A program made the translations under genes and the position numbers. Below, piece by piece: positions 24,584 to 35,103 of a DNA stretch of 64,000 nt (position 1 is its first letter; the number at the start of each line of letters is the position of its first letter). The stretch comes from Pseudophaeomoniella oleicola. Taxonomy: Eukaryota; Ascomycota; Eurotiomycetes; Phaeomoniellales; Phaeomoniellaceae. The stretch is from NCBI GenBank assembly GCA_003868215.1, contig QWDQ01000006.1, positions 558,001 through 622,000 of the forward strand, read 5' to 3'. Under the pieces are notes generated by a model. That model was given only the letters and a program-made list of their open reading frames with translations. It was not told the origin of the DNA and made no database searches.

Positions 24584-26406
24584 CTAGATGATGAAAAAGC
24601 CGGTCATAGATTCCATAGCATCCATCACATCAATACTCTTCCCGGACATGTTCTGATGCTCGATTATATACTCCAGAAGCTCTCGGGCCTTGACCAGGTT
24701 CCTGCCCCATGACTCGGCTGCTTCAAAAGTACGGATAGCCCACGACTGGTAGATTGAGTCTTTGGTATTGATAGCAGCAAGGAAGAGCATTGACGGCCAG
24801 AATGAGCGAGGCGAATTGGAGAGGCTCTTGGTTATGCGCTGAGAGATACGTATGATGCGATTGGCATATTCATCCATGCTTACAGGGAAGGCAGACGCGA
24901 TGCCGACATCGGTGAGATTATTGGTTCTGTACATCTGCGCTGTGATAACAGCACTATAAAAGGCAGCCAACAATAAGAGACGATTATATGCTAGTGGTGA
25001 TACTGTAGGGAGTGCATTCAGTGACCCCTTGGACACCGCTAGAGCCTCCACTGCAGCTGGAAGGCGGGACTCTTCGATCTCTTTCTGCAGTATCTTCAAA
25101 TTAGTGACCACTGAGTTCCATGCCGTGGCATCTGACTCGACAAGACGCCACCGACCTAGCAGAATCGATTGGGCTTTGACTGATTGGATACGGAAGCTGA
25201 GGCGCAAACACGCTTGCAGATGAGAGGACTCAGCAACTTTGGACTTAGAAGCTGAAGCCCAGTGGATGCTGGCAGAGACATCCTCCGGCAGCGTTGCTTT
25301 GTCGATCAATCTGTATGTGTGTGGATAAGTTTTGAGGAATCCGAGGAGACGACCGGATCCGCCGAAATGGGCAGCCTGAGCATCTCGAGCACTCATCCAC
25401 ACCACTATTATGCTTCCTATTGGGCCCAGCAAGTCTCCTGCATGGTTATCATCTGTCTGCAATTGGCTTTTCAACACATCCGCGGCTCTGTTCAGATTGT
25501 TGCGAAATCGGCCTACGCCCTCGGCTAGAAGGAGGTCGTACTGTAACAAAAACCAAACAGTAGCTAGGATTATGTCTAGCCGGACTCCATTGGCTATGTC
25601 ATGATCGATCTGATTCGCGGCTCTCGAGTAACGTCTCTCGGCCTCAGTAAACTCCTGGTCTCGGATATGCGCCAGATGCAACTCTGACCAAGCCATCATG
25701 GCATCGAATAACGGTTTGTGGTAGAAGCCCATACTGGTCATTATATGGGAATATATATCGTTATGGAGAGAATTGCCTAGTACACAGAAATGAATCATGG
25801 TTGTCAGGAAATGTTGAAGAGGCTCTTGATCCCTGATAGAAATGGCAAAAGGTTGTCGCTGGTCTGCGGCCAAGCATACTTCCTCTCTATCCGCCAATGG
25901 CCGAGAGTGGCCAACGGCTCTCGTGCGAGCATCGGCATCATCTACTGTGCCTCGAGATGGACTGCTCGTGATAGTGCTTTGGGTAATTTCCGAGTGGAGA
26001 TCACTGGGATGGATCTCAGAGGACTGTAGCTGATGACGATAGTGCTGCCTAGAGTCTGCATATGCTATATTCTCGACGTATGCTGGAACGGGGGGAGTGT
26101 CCAACGGGCCCTGGTGAATCAGATGGATTGGTCGCAGCTGCTCAGACTGAGATATAGCCAGATTAGAGCACTTCTGCCTCTGGACAGTGGATGATGCCCG
26201 GCTGATGGCATAAGAGCATGAGAGCTTCAATCGACAACAAGCTCCACATTCTGGGTGCTGCTCATCACAGCGAACCTTGCGCTTTCGACATGTGTCACAG
26301 CCTGTAGATCTGTGAGTACATAGTACCCATAGGGAGTAGTAGAGACGATGTCGAAGTAGGTGGCAACCATACCGAATCTTGATCTACGTTTGCGAGGTGT
26401 ATTCAT
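24584..26406 (-). CDS. Zn(II)2Cys6 fungal transcription factor
   Basis: Exon 1 (26373-26406) encodes MNTPRKRRSRF; a 71-nt GTATGG...CAG intron (26302-26372) joins it to exon 2 (24584-26301), total 583 aa. The join falls on the Gly just before the zinc cluster (GCDTCRKRKVRCDE, then CGACCRLKLSC), giving six cysteines in the C6 pattern. A second acceptor AG sits 7 bases earlier but breaks the frame. The rest (from about residue 140) is helical and resembles the fungal-specific regulator domain (for example FDAMMAWSELHLAH, EAERRYSRAANQI). No target is visible from sequence. Its position, convergent with the permease and divergent from the dioxygenase, makes it a candidate local regulator. Confidence 0.9.
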
Positions 26407-27486
26407 AGCCCCTCCGGAGCGATGTGGCTCTGGCAGAGACGATGCAGTTCACCTGGAAGGTGCTTTCTCTGGTAGAAAGATACAATGTGTCGTCGTCGTC
26501 GGGGAATGTCAGGACGAGATAACGAGATAAGGCAGGATCACCAGGGTCCTGTCCGCCTCTATCATTCCAAGTACATTGAGTACCTTATTAATTACTGTAT
26601 CTTTCTACACATCCAATTCTCTGTGTCTACCGTATTGATTTCAGCTCAGACATGGTAAACATACTCCTACCCAGTACAATATCTGAAGCTGATGGTATTC
26701 TACACTCCATTAAACCCATTTGAGGCTTAGGGGCTGTGATATTATCGGACGCTCAAAACGAAAACAAGCTAATTAATGGCATCAAGGTCTGCACAAGCAA
26801 TGGAGCCATGCTCTACTACGTACGACCTGCGATATTATTGTTGTGCTTCCTCTAGCATGCCTGCAACAATTGACCCATAGCACCGCCTTCGCTGCTTTGA
26901 TAAGAACTCCTCCACATCCCACAACTGTGGTGTTCCATGGACCGGCTTGTTTTATGCCAGTAAGGACCATTCGTTTGTCTCAATCACTCCGGGAATGCTG
27001 GCGCAGAGATAAGGAAAGTATCTCCGTTTTCCCTGTCGAGAGACCTGGCCGTCATATCTATCCTAAGTTTTACCTAGCGATTCGACTTTGCCGATTGGGA
27101 TTATTCCAACTATCTCAGCCGATATCGAAAGATCCTGCCGATTAGTCGATCTGTAAGCGAGCCGATCGGCTCGGTTCTGCTGGATAATCATGACTTTACT
27201 CAAGCGAGCACTCATTGTCAATATATCAATTTTCATCCTGGTCATGAGATAAGTCGCTTAGGCTGTTGTTTACAATCGGAGGTAAAATGCAATCCTCTCT
27301 ATTCGCCGACGTGTGATCCCAATTTTGTCCGGAACAGACACTGCCCTCACGCTACAAATAGGACTACTGCGAAGCGATGGAGAGGTTGCCAGACTTGTTG
27401 TCAGATACGAAAGTCTTGAGCCTTAGTCTTTGAGATTTGTGTCTTTGAGCTTATGACCTTGTTGATCGCTGGACGAAAACCTAGCC
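26407..27486. promoter_or_regulatory. Divergent promoter, Zn2Cys6 factor and dioxygenase
   Basis: The 1.08 kb between two divergent starts holds four AGATAA sites on the + strand: 26517-26522, 26525-26530, 27007-27012 and 27247-27252. The first two are 2 bases apart. They match GATA-factor sites. A TACTACGTA half of the palindrome seen at 12.8 kb occurs at 26815-26823. No gene was seen inside. Confidence 0.5.
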
Positions 27487-28976
27487 ATGGCAACGACAAC
27501 AATGACGGCAACGGCAACAGTACAGACTGTTAGCTTCCTACAAGAGCCAGAGTATGTCGAATTCAACCAAGACGGCATCTGGGGCCGGAAACGCGAGGTT
27601 TTGAAAGGCGATAAGGTGAAGAAGACGTTCGAAAGCATCCCTATAGTTGACATCGGCCGCTTGTTCAGTGATGACGTCGAAGAGCGTTCCATTGTTGCGA
27701 AAGAAATCGTGTATGCATGTGAGAACGTTGGCTTCTTTTACATCAAGAATCATGGGATAGAGCAGAGGCTCATTGATGCAACTATGGAATCCAACCGGAA
27801 GTATTTCGAGAAACCTTTTGAGGTCAAGATGAAGGAACATGTATACCAGAGCCGGAATCTGCGTGGCTATGAGCCTGTACATGGGGCGAGAGTGGATACA
27901 ACAACCAAAAAGGGAGGCAAGCCTTCTACCCCTGACCCTTTGACACCGTTCCAGCGCTGACCATATTTTCCAAAGACCGAAAAGAGTCTTTTCTCTACGG
28001 TTACGAACCTGAACAAGATCCTGTGGTACCGGTATTGACAGAAGCCCAGCGATCGTTGCTATCACACAATTTGTGGCCCGAGGATGATCCGGAATTCCGC
28101 AAAGTTGCATGTGAATACAACAAAGCCATGATAGCGCTCGCACGAAAGATGATGCAAGCCTTTGCTCTCGGACTCGGCGAGAAAGAGACCTACTTTGATT
28201 CCATCATGACAGCGCCCAACGCTGCCGTCAAAAAGATTCACTATCCTCCTCAGGATAGCTCGAGCACGGATGAGACTGGCATTGGTGCTCATACCGACTT
28301 TGTTTGTATGATCTTGACCTCCTTCCTCTCCCCAATCTCTCTCTTCCGTATAGATCCCTCCTGGCCATCTCCTACACCATCACTAACCAAGCACCACACT
28401 CTAGGTTTCACAATGCTCCTCCAAGACGCCACCGGTGGTCTAGAAGCCCTCAACGCAAACGCCCACTGGGTCCCCGCCCCTCCCATCCCAGGAACCTTCG
28501 TGGTCAACATCGGCGACTTCCTGATGCGCACGACCAACGATCGCTTCCTGTCCACCGTCCACCGCGTCAAGAACGTGTCGGGAAATGACAGGCATTCGAT
28601 GCCGTTCTTCTTCAGCTTCAACATGGACGCTTATGTACAGGTCAGTCAGTCATTCTTTTTTCGGTATTCACCACTGCGGATATAGTAGACAACACGCAGA
28701 AAGGATTCAATCTAACATGTCGAAAAACCAAATAGGCTCTCCCATCATGTATCACTCCGGACCGCCCCAGTAAATATGACCCGATCACCGTTGCCGATGT
28801 AAGTTCTTTTCCCTCTCCTCTCCTTCCCAACACCTGCTTAGCACCCTAAGCCCCTTAACTCAACTAACTCAAACCCCCAACAGTACTACAAGCACCGCCA
28901 TGACATGCAACGCCGTGCCTTCTCCCTTCGTCAAAGCCCGGCGGGAGGAGGCCCCACATCACAATCAGAGAGGTAG
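27487..28976 (+). CDS. 2-oxoglutarate/Fe(II)-dependent dioxygenase (isopenicillin N synthase-like fold)
   Basis: Five exons (27487-27916, 27976-28305, 28405-28640, 28736-28798, 28884-28976) encode 383 aa. The first intron is of the GC-AG type (GCAAGC donor, CGCTGAC branch site); the other three are GT-AG. The N-terminal DIOX_N region includes IPIVDIGRLFSDD and ENVGFFYIKNHGI. The catalytic core has HTD (His249, Asp251), the distal His306 in STVHRV, and Arg316-x-Ser318 (RHS) for 2-oxoglutarate; all key residues are present. Relatives oxidise small molecules, including secondary metabolites and nucleobases such as thymine. Substrate is unknown. Divergent from a Zn2Cys6 gene through a GATA-rich spacer. 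Confidence 0.9.
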
Positions 28977-29255
28977 TTTAGTAGTATGGAGGGTATAGTA
29001 AGGGCTAGGTGTTACAAACTGAGAGAATCGAGAATGAAAAAAAAATTCAAGATAGAAATAGCATTCCTTTCTTCTCGATAAATTAGACATGGGTAGGGGG
29101 GCGCCGCCCGAATGCAAACGTACAAATACTGTGCACAGACAAGGTATCCATGTAACTTGCGAACATATGATGATCCATTTTCATCAAGCCATAGGTATCT
29201 AACCTATGATCAATCCGTAGTTTTCATTATGAACGGACGACGAAGAAGAAGAAAG

Positions 29256-30242
29256 TCAGCGAACCCTCTTCAGTTTCTCCGAACTCTCTTCGACCCAGAC
29301 TTCCATTCTCAGTTCCCCTGCTTCCAGTCTCCTTATCGCCGTTGTTTTCCCCCCATTTTTTGTGCTTCGCGGTTTTGGGTCATTTCTTTTCCTCCTTCCC
29401 TTAGGCGTGGCTTGGTCGTCGTCGTCGGTCGTCGGGAAGGAGGATGATGGGTCGGAGAAGTAGTCGTCGGTGCTGTGCTGTGATGACTGTTCTGGCAGCC
29501 AGGGTTCGGGTTCGGCCGCGATCCATTTTCTTTCTTCTCTGTCGAGCGTTCCGACCGGTCTGTCGGCGGAGGGTTTGATTTCGATGGAGATTGTGAAGGA
29601 GATTTCTTCTGGGTGGGAAGCTTGATCGGGTGGTGACTGTGAGGAGGAGGAAGTTGAGGAGGAAGAGGGAGGGATGGGGAGGGGTGATATACGGGATGAG
29701 GTTGTTGTTATTCGGGAAAGGACGGCACGGAAGTGGGATTCTAGGTCTGGGAGGGAGATCTTTAGAGAGGAGCGGTGTTGTTCCCTTTGACTTTCAGGCA
29801 GGCTTTGATTGCCAGTTGAATTTGAGGGGTCATTTACTGGGGAAGAGAAGGGTACATTGGAGAGTTTCTTTGGATTGCCTTCGGCGTAAGGGAGGATATT
29901 GGGCAAATCCGAAAGGTCAACACGCCATCGTTCAAGGACCGTGTTTGTTTCAGCCCCGAAGATGACTATTGAAAAGTCTTTGACCGTGTTCTTCGAAAGT
30001 TGGTCGGAGACAGCAGATATGGCCGAATTGATCCATGAGCAGACACTAGGATGCCGCGATTGGCGGACGGGATAATTGTAGGCTCTGGTGCTGAGGAAGG
30101 AGGTCAAAGGGTATATGCGGCGCAAATAGAGGACATGATGAGTTAGAACAGTGAGAAAAGAGACGAGCGTTCCATTGAGCGAGGCGGGAGTGGTGATAAA
30201 GTTGGGGGTGGTAGTCGAGGCGGAGGGATTGGTAGTTGACAT
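29256..30242 (-). CDS. rev7: HORMA-domain protein Rev7 (MAD2B), DNA polymerase zeta subunit
   Basis: One exon encodes 328 aa. The N-terminal half has the Rev7-type HORMA signatures: LVSFLTVLTHHVLYLRRIYP, then CSWINSAISAVSDQL and VKDFSIVIFG. Rev7 bridges Rev3 and Rev1 in translesion synthesis and, in animals, shieldin. It is longer than yeast (245 aa) and human (211 aa) Rev7 because of Ser/Pro-rich insertions in the second half (about residues 125-165 and 240-300). The C-terminal safety-belt part can be followed in LEAGELRMEVWVEES. The start ATG at 30242 is preceded by CACC, a good context. Confidence 0.9.
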   Translation of the reverse strand: MSTTNPSASTTTPNFITTPASLNGTLVSFLTVLTHHVLYLRRIYPLTSFLSTRAYNYPVRQSRHPSVCSWINSAISAVSDQLSKNTVKDFSIVIFGAETNTVLERWRVDLSDLPNILPYAEGNPKKLSNVPFSSPVNDPSNSTGNQSLPESQREQHRSSLKISLPDLESHFRAVLSRITTTSSRISPLPIPPSSSSTSSSSQSPPDQASHPEEISFTISIEIKPSADRPVGTLDREERKWIAAEPEPWLPEQSSQHSTDDYFSDPSSSFPTTDDDDQATPKGRRKRNDPKPRSTKNGGKTTAIRRLEAGELRMEVWVEESSEKLKRVR

Positions 30243-31587
30243 GGTGTCATATCATGAAGGCGTCCACACGGCGAAGTCTGTCCATGCTGTCATTGCTGCG
30301 ACATGACAAGGGTGTCACTAGTAGGCGAGTTATTCAAGGTAATCAAATTACTGTCTCGCATTGTTGTTGTTGCGACGATGCTGATCGACCAGCATATTTA
30401 GAGGAAGAATATCTTATCGATAAGATTTTGGTGGAGTTGTTGCATTTGCGGGGTCTCCGTGGAGTGACTCTTCTACCTAGGTAAGGTAGTCAATAGTTCT
30501 CGTTCAGCATTCACTTATACACCGACGTCTCGATCTTTATCCATGTGGAGTGCTAGACGTTGTGAGAACATTCATATCGGGTACACATATACGACTACTC
30601 AAATACACAGAGGTCGGAGGCAATGTGAAAGAACGTATACCCGGGTGTTACGGGCACATGTGAAGTGAGTAGGTGTAAATCAGTTTACTGCACGAGAAAG
30701 GCATTTGGGGGTGGACAGGCAGTTTTCCTCGGGGTGATAGAGAGGGGGCCAGGCGGTGACAGAGAGCATGCCTTTGCAAGAGAATATCTGTGGTAGTGCT
30801 TTCATTGCTATCTACCCGAGCCACCTGCTACATTCCCAATCAGAAACCCTTCGATTCTTGTTTCGTATGAATGTATTAACATGAGGAGCTTGAGGTCGTT
30901 GATGGCATTGATCACAGTTGTTGAGGTATCGAAATGGGTCGCGCTTGATTGACTTGTGTATTTGAGAAAGCCGTGCGATGGAAGTACTTGTTAATACCCA
31001 CATGAGGAGCCGATACTTGAAGGAACAAGATATGTGAATGGTGTAAGACTGAACAGGGCTTATTACTGGTGCTTGCTGAAATTGGAGCTAGGCCTCCTTG
31101 CGACGATAAGTTATGACAGATATTTATCGCCTCTTATCTGAGCATCCCGACCAGAACAGCGACAGGACAGTACGAATGCGGTAATAATTTGCCAGTATTG
31201 AGAACGGCGAGGATCGTGCGTTATGTGATGGCCAAACGGTGACAGACTGTCGCAGCACTGGATGACGCTTTTGTGAAATGATGAAAAAGACAATATAGAC
31301 TTGTGACGACGACAGGCGATGAACTAGTGGCCATGGAGAGGTTGGCCAGTGGGTAGGAATAGGAAGGGATATCCTGCTGATGATTCGATCATCAATTCTC
31401 TTTGTCGATTTTCCCCAGGTGATCGAGGGGATAATAGACCCATACCCGTCCCTTCGTTAATCATATCTCGTTCTAGGGAACCATCCATTCACGTGGGTGA
31501 ACGCTAGGGAACATGTTATGATACCAATTCTCCTTGAGAGCTGGATGATGTAGCAACTTACCTTATACTCAACGGAAGCACCGGCTC

Positions 31588-31878
31588 TTAGCCTGAGGAC
31601 TCTCGACCACCTCTGAACGCACGGAGGTTAATAGTCGGCAAACGTGGAATCCGTACAGGTATCGACTTTGCCTCTGCTGGTATAAGGGCTTCAAGTGTTG
31701 CTAGAGTTAGCAGTCCACCCGCTACCTGGTTTGTGGTGGCGAGTCGTTCTGTCTCTGGAATCGCCGAGTGATGCTCGTCCCATTGTCGACCATGAGTTAC
31801 GACATTTGCGATCTGGTAAGTGGTAGCCAACGAGATCGTAGTGGCAACTAGACAGCTCTTTGTGTACAGTGACAACAT
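31588..31878 (-). CDS. Small hydrophobic protein, possible orphan (96 aa)
   Basis: An ATG in good context (GTCATAATG) opens a 96-codon frame. Its N-terminus is hydrophobic (around SCLVATTISLATTYQIANVV) and a second apolar stretch lies near GGLLTLATLEALIPA, so two spans or a signal plus one span are possible. The leader on this strand is pyrimidine-rich, as in fungal 5' UTRs, and a TATATA lies about 110 bases upstream, though that box reads better on the other strand. No family is recognised. It could equally be a chance ORF. Confidence 0.35.
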   Translation of the reverse strand: MLSLYTKSCLVATTISLATTYQIANVVTHGRQWDEHHSAIPETERLATTNQVAGGLLTLATLEALIPAEAKSIPVRIPRLPTINLRAFRGGRESSG

Positions 31879-32587
31879 TATGACTGATGAAAGACAGGCG
31901 CTATATGATGGACTAGGAGTTGTATAAGATAGAATGACAGATGAGAGATGAGAGAGGGTTCTTCTGATCCAAGGGGTCGTGTGATATATAAGGCATCAAA
32001 CTCTCTTCGGATCGAGAGGGATGGCGAGCAGCCAATACATTCGGTTGTTGCTAACTTCTGTGTCTCATGTTTGTGCAACGCCTTCCTGGATGCGCGGGAT
32101 CAGTCGATCGGGGGGTCCTATGAATGGAAGGAAGGCACAGTGTAGTACAAGGTTATGCCATTGTCGCTGCAGGCAATCAGCAATCGACATACTTTGATCA
32201 ACCGGTATCGAGTGCGGGGTTCTGCAACACACCCAATATCGACCCCCGTCAGACTGCTAAGAGGCCATGTCTCTGTGATTGGGGGCTCAGGGTTATGAAG
32301 GTACTTGGAGCCATGCGGCATCGGCATTGAGTGTACTCGTTGGACATTCTCATGGTATATTCGCATCCTTCAAAAGGCATATGTTCCAATGGCCTCTAGA
32401 TCAATGAGACAGAATAAGCATCCAGATTCCGGTCATCCATAGAATCTGTTTTTATCGTAGCAAAGGCATGTCGTGCGATGTTGGTGATGGAGGGTGTACA
32501 TCGCGAGCTAGTGGATCTACCTTAACTGCAAGGCTTTCGGTAAACGTGTGGAGGTGAGTGAAGCGTAGTCCGGGGTAAGGCACACAT

Positions 32588-32980
32588 TTACGGAATCAGT
32601 CTGCCACTCAAAAGATGGAGCTTGGACTCGTATAATAGCGCATCGACTGCTTGGTCGATAATTCGATTATTGTACTCTGCCGTAGCAGTAAGCTGACTCG
32701 AAGTCGTTATATACATAGCTGTCAATAGAGTAGTGCCTCCCCAGCCTTGCTCTGCGCATTTCATTCCATGAAGGACAATCGCATATACCTTGAGGCCGTG
32801 ACGCCTGAAATGTTCCCAAATGTTCTCAAAGTCTATGACTGAAAGTGCCAAAGGTACTTTACGTGGGAGCGGACCGAGCACTGCTGCTTCGTCGTGGGAA
32901 CCTGATTGGCAGTCTCTGCCAGGAGCTTCCCGGTACAATACTGGGATAATGCTACCATAGCGACAGCAAGATAAGTGCAT
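32588..32980 (-). CDS. Unrecognised 130-codon ORF (weak)
   Basis: The C-terminal two thirds (from IDFENIWEHFRRHGLKVYAI to the end) has a protein-like composition with no low complexity, while the N-terminal third does not. The ATG has no clear promoter. An overlapping frame (32833-33018) could supply another N-terminus, but the only plausible splice (63 nt, 32839-32901) leads straight into a stop. Possibly a decayed gene or chance. Confidence 0.18.
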   Translation of the reverse strand: MHLSCCRYGSIIPVLYREAPGRDCQSGSHDEAAVLGPLPRKVPLALSVIDFENIWEHFRRHGLKVYAIVLHGMKCAEQGWGGTTLLTAMYITTSSQLTATAEYNNRIIDQAVDALLYESKLHLLSGRLIP

Positions 32981-33601
32981 CTATCACCAAATAGATGAAT
33001 CCCGTTGCCCACTGCCATCTACAGTGCCTGGGTACATATCATGGTACATGTGGAGAGCCTATTTCATTCCTCGTTGTGGAAAGAGATGAATATGCATCTC
33101 AAGAAGAAAAAGTATTGAAAGGATAGGGATCAGGCAGGAAGCCTTTCAGACTCTCAGGCTGATTGATGTAGGTCCATCTTCCTCGGTTGTTTGTTCAACT
33201 CTCTAGCGGCGACAACATCCTTGGAATCGCAAGTCTTCCAATACGAGGTTGTTGTTCCGGGTTGTCAAGGACTGCCTGCGCCAATGTTGTCGCATCTGAT
33301 TGAAGAAGATGGAAATGTCCAATACATACATAATCCCAAAGATTATGACTGAACAATTCGGACATAAGCACTTAATATCATGCAAAATGGTATCTTTCTG
33401 AAGTCACAATCTGCGCAAACAAGCTCGCTAATTATTAATATGTAAGTTACAGGCAAGAATGGTGTGCATAAAAAAGATGCAGTTCGTACGCTTGCTTGGC
33501 GTCGTATACTTCAATGTGCATAAAACGCATCATAGATCGGAGTTTGCCTGTCCCCTTAATCCCGCTTCACTATTTCCGGGGGCATCAAAGGGATGTTGAT
33601 C

Positions 33602-33608
33602 TATATAA
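33602..33608 (+). promoter_or_regulatory. TATA box of the short-chain dehydrogenase gene
   Basis: TATATAA lies 172 bases before the ATG at 33780 and is followed by a long pyrimidine-rich leader. Confidence 0.45.
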
Positions 33609-33779
33609 TAACAGGATCTCTTCTCTGCATTCTAGTCAACTTTCACTGGCCAGTCCTTTCTATTCTCATCTCAGAACAAACAAGCATATCAAAGCCTACT
33701 CGACCAAGAAATTGTCACTACAACGCATACAACCATTCCCCAAGTCTACAAGTCTTCGATCTAATATCGACTCGGCAAT

Positions 33780-34748
33780 ATGGGTTTTGTCTATTCGCAG
33801 TTATTTGTTACTCCCAAATATCCAACTCAGAGTTACGCTGGCAAGACAGTCATTGTCACAGGAGCGAACGTAGGTCTTGGACGTGATGCAGCTCGCCACT
33901 TCGCACGTCTGGGTGCCGCTACAGTGATTCTAGCTGTTCGAAACTTATCCACCGGGAATGAGGCAAAGGAGTGGATAGAGGCTTCCGTGAAATGCGGCAA
34001 AGACGTCGTACAGGTCTGGCAGTTGGATCTTCTATCGTTCGACAGCGTGAAAGCCTTCGCCAAGAGAGTTGAAGGCCTGTCTCGTGTAGACGCTATCGTT
34101 GAGAATGCAGGGGTTGCAAAACACGAATTCAAGCTCGTCGAAGGTCATGAGAGCACCATTACAACGAACGTCATCTCAACTTTCCTCCTAGCCCTACTTG
34201 TCCTTCCAAAATTGAAGGAGGTTGCCAGAAAATTCAATATAAGGCCTTATCTCACGATTGTATCATCTGAAGTCCACTTCTGGACCAACCTGCCAGAGCG
34301 TGAGAGTCCCGATGGCATATTCAAAACTCTCGCGAGCGAAAAGAATGGATTGCGCCAACGGTACGAGGTTTCCAAGCTTCTCGAAGTGTTCACTGTCAGA
34401 GAGATCGTTGATGGCATAATCAAAGACAAGGACAACTACCCTGTGGTCATCAACATGGTCAACCCGGGCCTCTGCGCCTCTAGTCTAAGTCGAGACTCCG
34501 ATTCCTGGGTCTTAGAGTTGATGAAAATATTGATAGGGAGAAAGACAGAGGTTGGATCGAGGACCTTGGTCAATGCTGCTGGAGAAATCGGCGAAAACTC
34601 CCAAGGTCAATATCTGAGCGATTGCAAGATAGTGCAGCCGAGCCAATTTGTCAGAAGCGAAGAGGGGAAGAAGACGCAGAAGAGAGTTTGGGAAGAATTA
34701 TCTCAGATCTTGGAAAGCATTGCGCCGGGGGTGACTAAGAACATATGA
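33780..34748 (+). CDS. Short-chain dehydrogenase/reductase (retinol dehydrogenase/WWOX-like)
   Basis: One exon encodes 322 aa. The Rossmann motif TGANVGLG (residues 27-34) binds NAD(P), NAGVA supports the fold, and the catalytic set is Ser in IVSSEVHFW with Tyr195 and Lys199 in YEVSK. Arg after AVRN suggests NADP preference, which is inference. No membrane span or signal is clear. Substrate is unknown; close relatives act on retinoid-like or polyketide-like alcohols and ketones. It is not part of an obvious metabolite cluster, and its neighbours are housekeeping genes. Confidence 0.93.
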   Translation: MGFVYSQLFVTPKYPTQSYAGKTVIVTGANVGLGRDAARHFARLGAATVILAVRNLSTGNEAKEWIEASVKCGKDVVQVWQLDLLSFDSVKAFAKRVEGLSRVDAIVENAGVAKHEFKLVEGHESTITTNVISTFLLALLVLPKLKEVARKFNIRPYLTIVSSEVHFWTNLPERESPDGIFKTLASEKNGLRQRYEVSKLLEVFTVREIVDGIIKDKDNYPVVINMVNPGLCASSLSRDSDSWVLELMKILIGRKTEVGSRTLVNAAGEIGENSQGQYLSDCKIVQPSQFVRSEEGKKTQKRVWEELSQILESIAPGVTKNI

Positions 34749-35103
34749 TGGAGGGGTTGACTAACAACTGTCTTTAGTTCTCAAGCACAGGGCGTTCAAA
34801 GTCCATTGCAGTATAGGTACATTATTCTAAGGCGATTACTATTGTGTGGAAGATATGAGGAATTGTACGTAGTGCATGTAATTACTATGTACTTGGTCGA
34901 ATTCCGGGTTTTACGGCCTTAAGTGTTATCGTTGCTTAGATTTATCTCTAGATCACGTGCCGATTGTGTTGCTCAACGCGGAAAGTCGCGTCAATAATGG
35001 GACGGGGGGATGTCGCACAATCCAAACATTCACCCCCGCTAGAAGAAGTAGAAGATTATGCTCGCTGAGCTGCAGTGAAAAGATAGATCTCTATCTAGAC
35101 GCA
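34749..35103. promoter_or_regulatory. Promoter of the CENP-O-like gene
   Basis: A CACGTG E-box lies at 34954-34959, and a paired ACGCG/CGCGT element at 34976-34991. Both are within 150 bases of the ATG at 35104. The rest is the 3' flank of the dehydrogenase. Confidence 0.45.
34976..34991. promoter_or_regulatory. Paired MCB-like ACGCG elements
   Basis: ACGCG at 34976-34980 on the + strand and its reverse complement CGCGT at 34987-34991 are 6 bases apart. The core matches the MBF site that times G1/S genes in fungi. Binding is inferred. Confidence 0.35.

Larger units (their letters stand above)
30243..33779. other. Gene-poor 3.5 kb stretch between rev7 and the dehydrogenase
   Basis: No conserved gene was recognised on either strand. 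Two weak candidate ORFs are listed separately (31588-31878 and 32588-32980). A CTACCTAGGTAAGG patch lies at 30473-30486 and a TATATAAGG at 31985-31993. No inverted terminal repeats, transposase or polyprotein remnants were seen. Confidence 0.5.

Noticed and set aside
20485-28976. Secondary-metabolite gene cluster
   Set aside because: No polyketide synthase, peptide synthetase, terpene or dimethylallyl synthase is present in the window; the gene set fits primary nitrogen use better.
32833-33018. Spliced gene model joining this frame to 32588-32838
   Set aside because: The only usable splice (32839-32901, weak GTTCCC donor) leads directly to an in-frame TAG.
30243-33779. Transposon or virus-derived remnant in the gene-poor gap
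   Set aside because: No terminal repeats, target-site duplications, transposase, reverse transcriptase or capsid-like segments could be seen.
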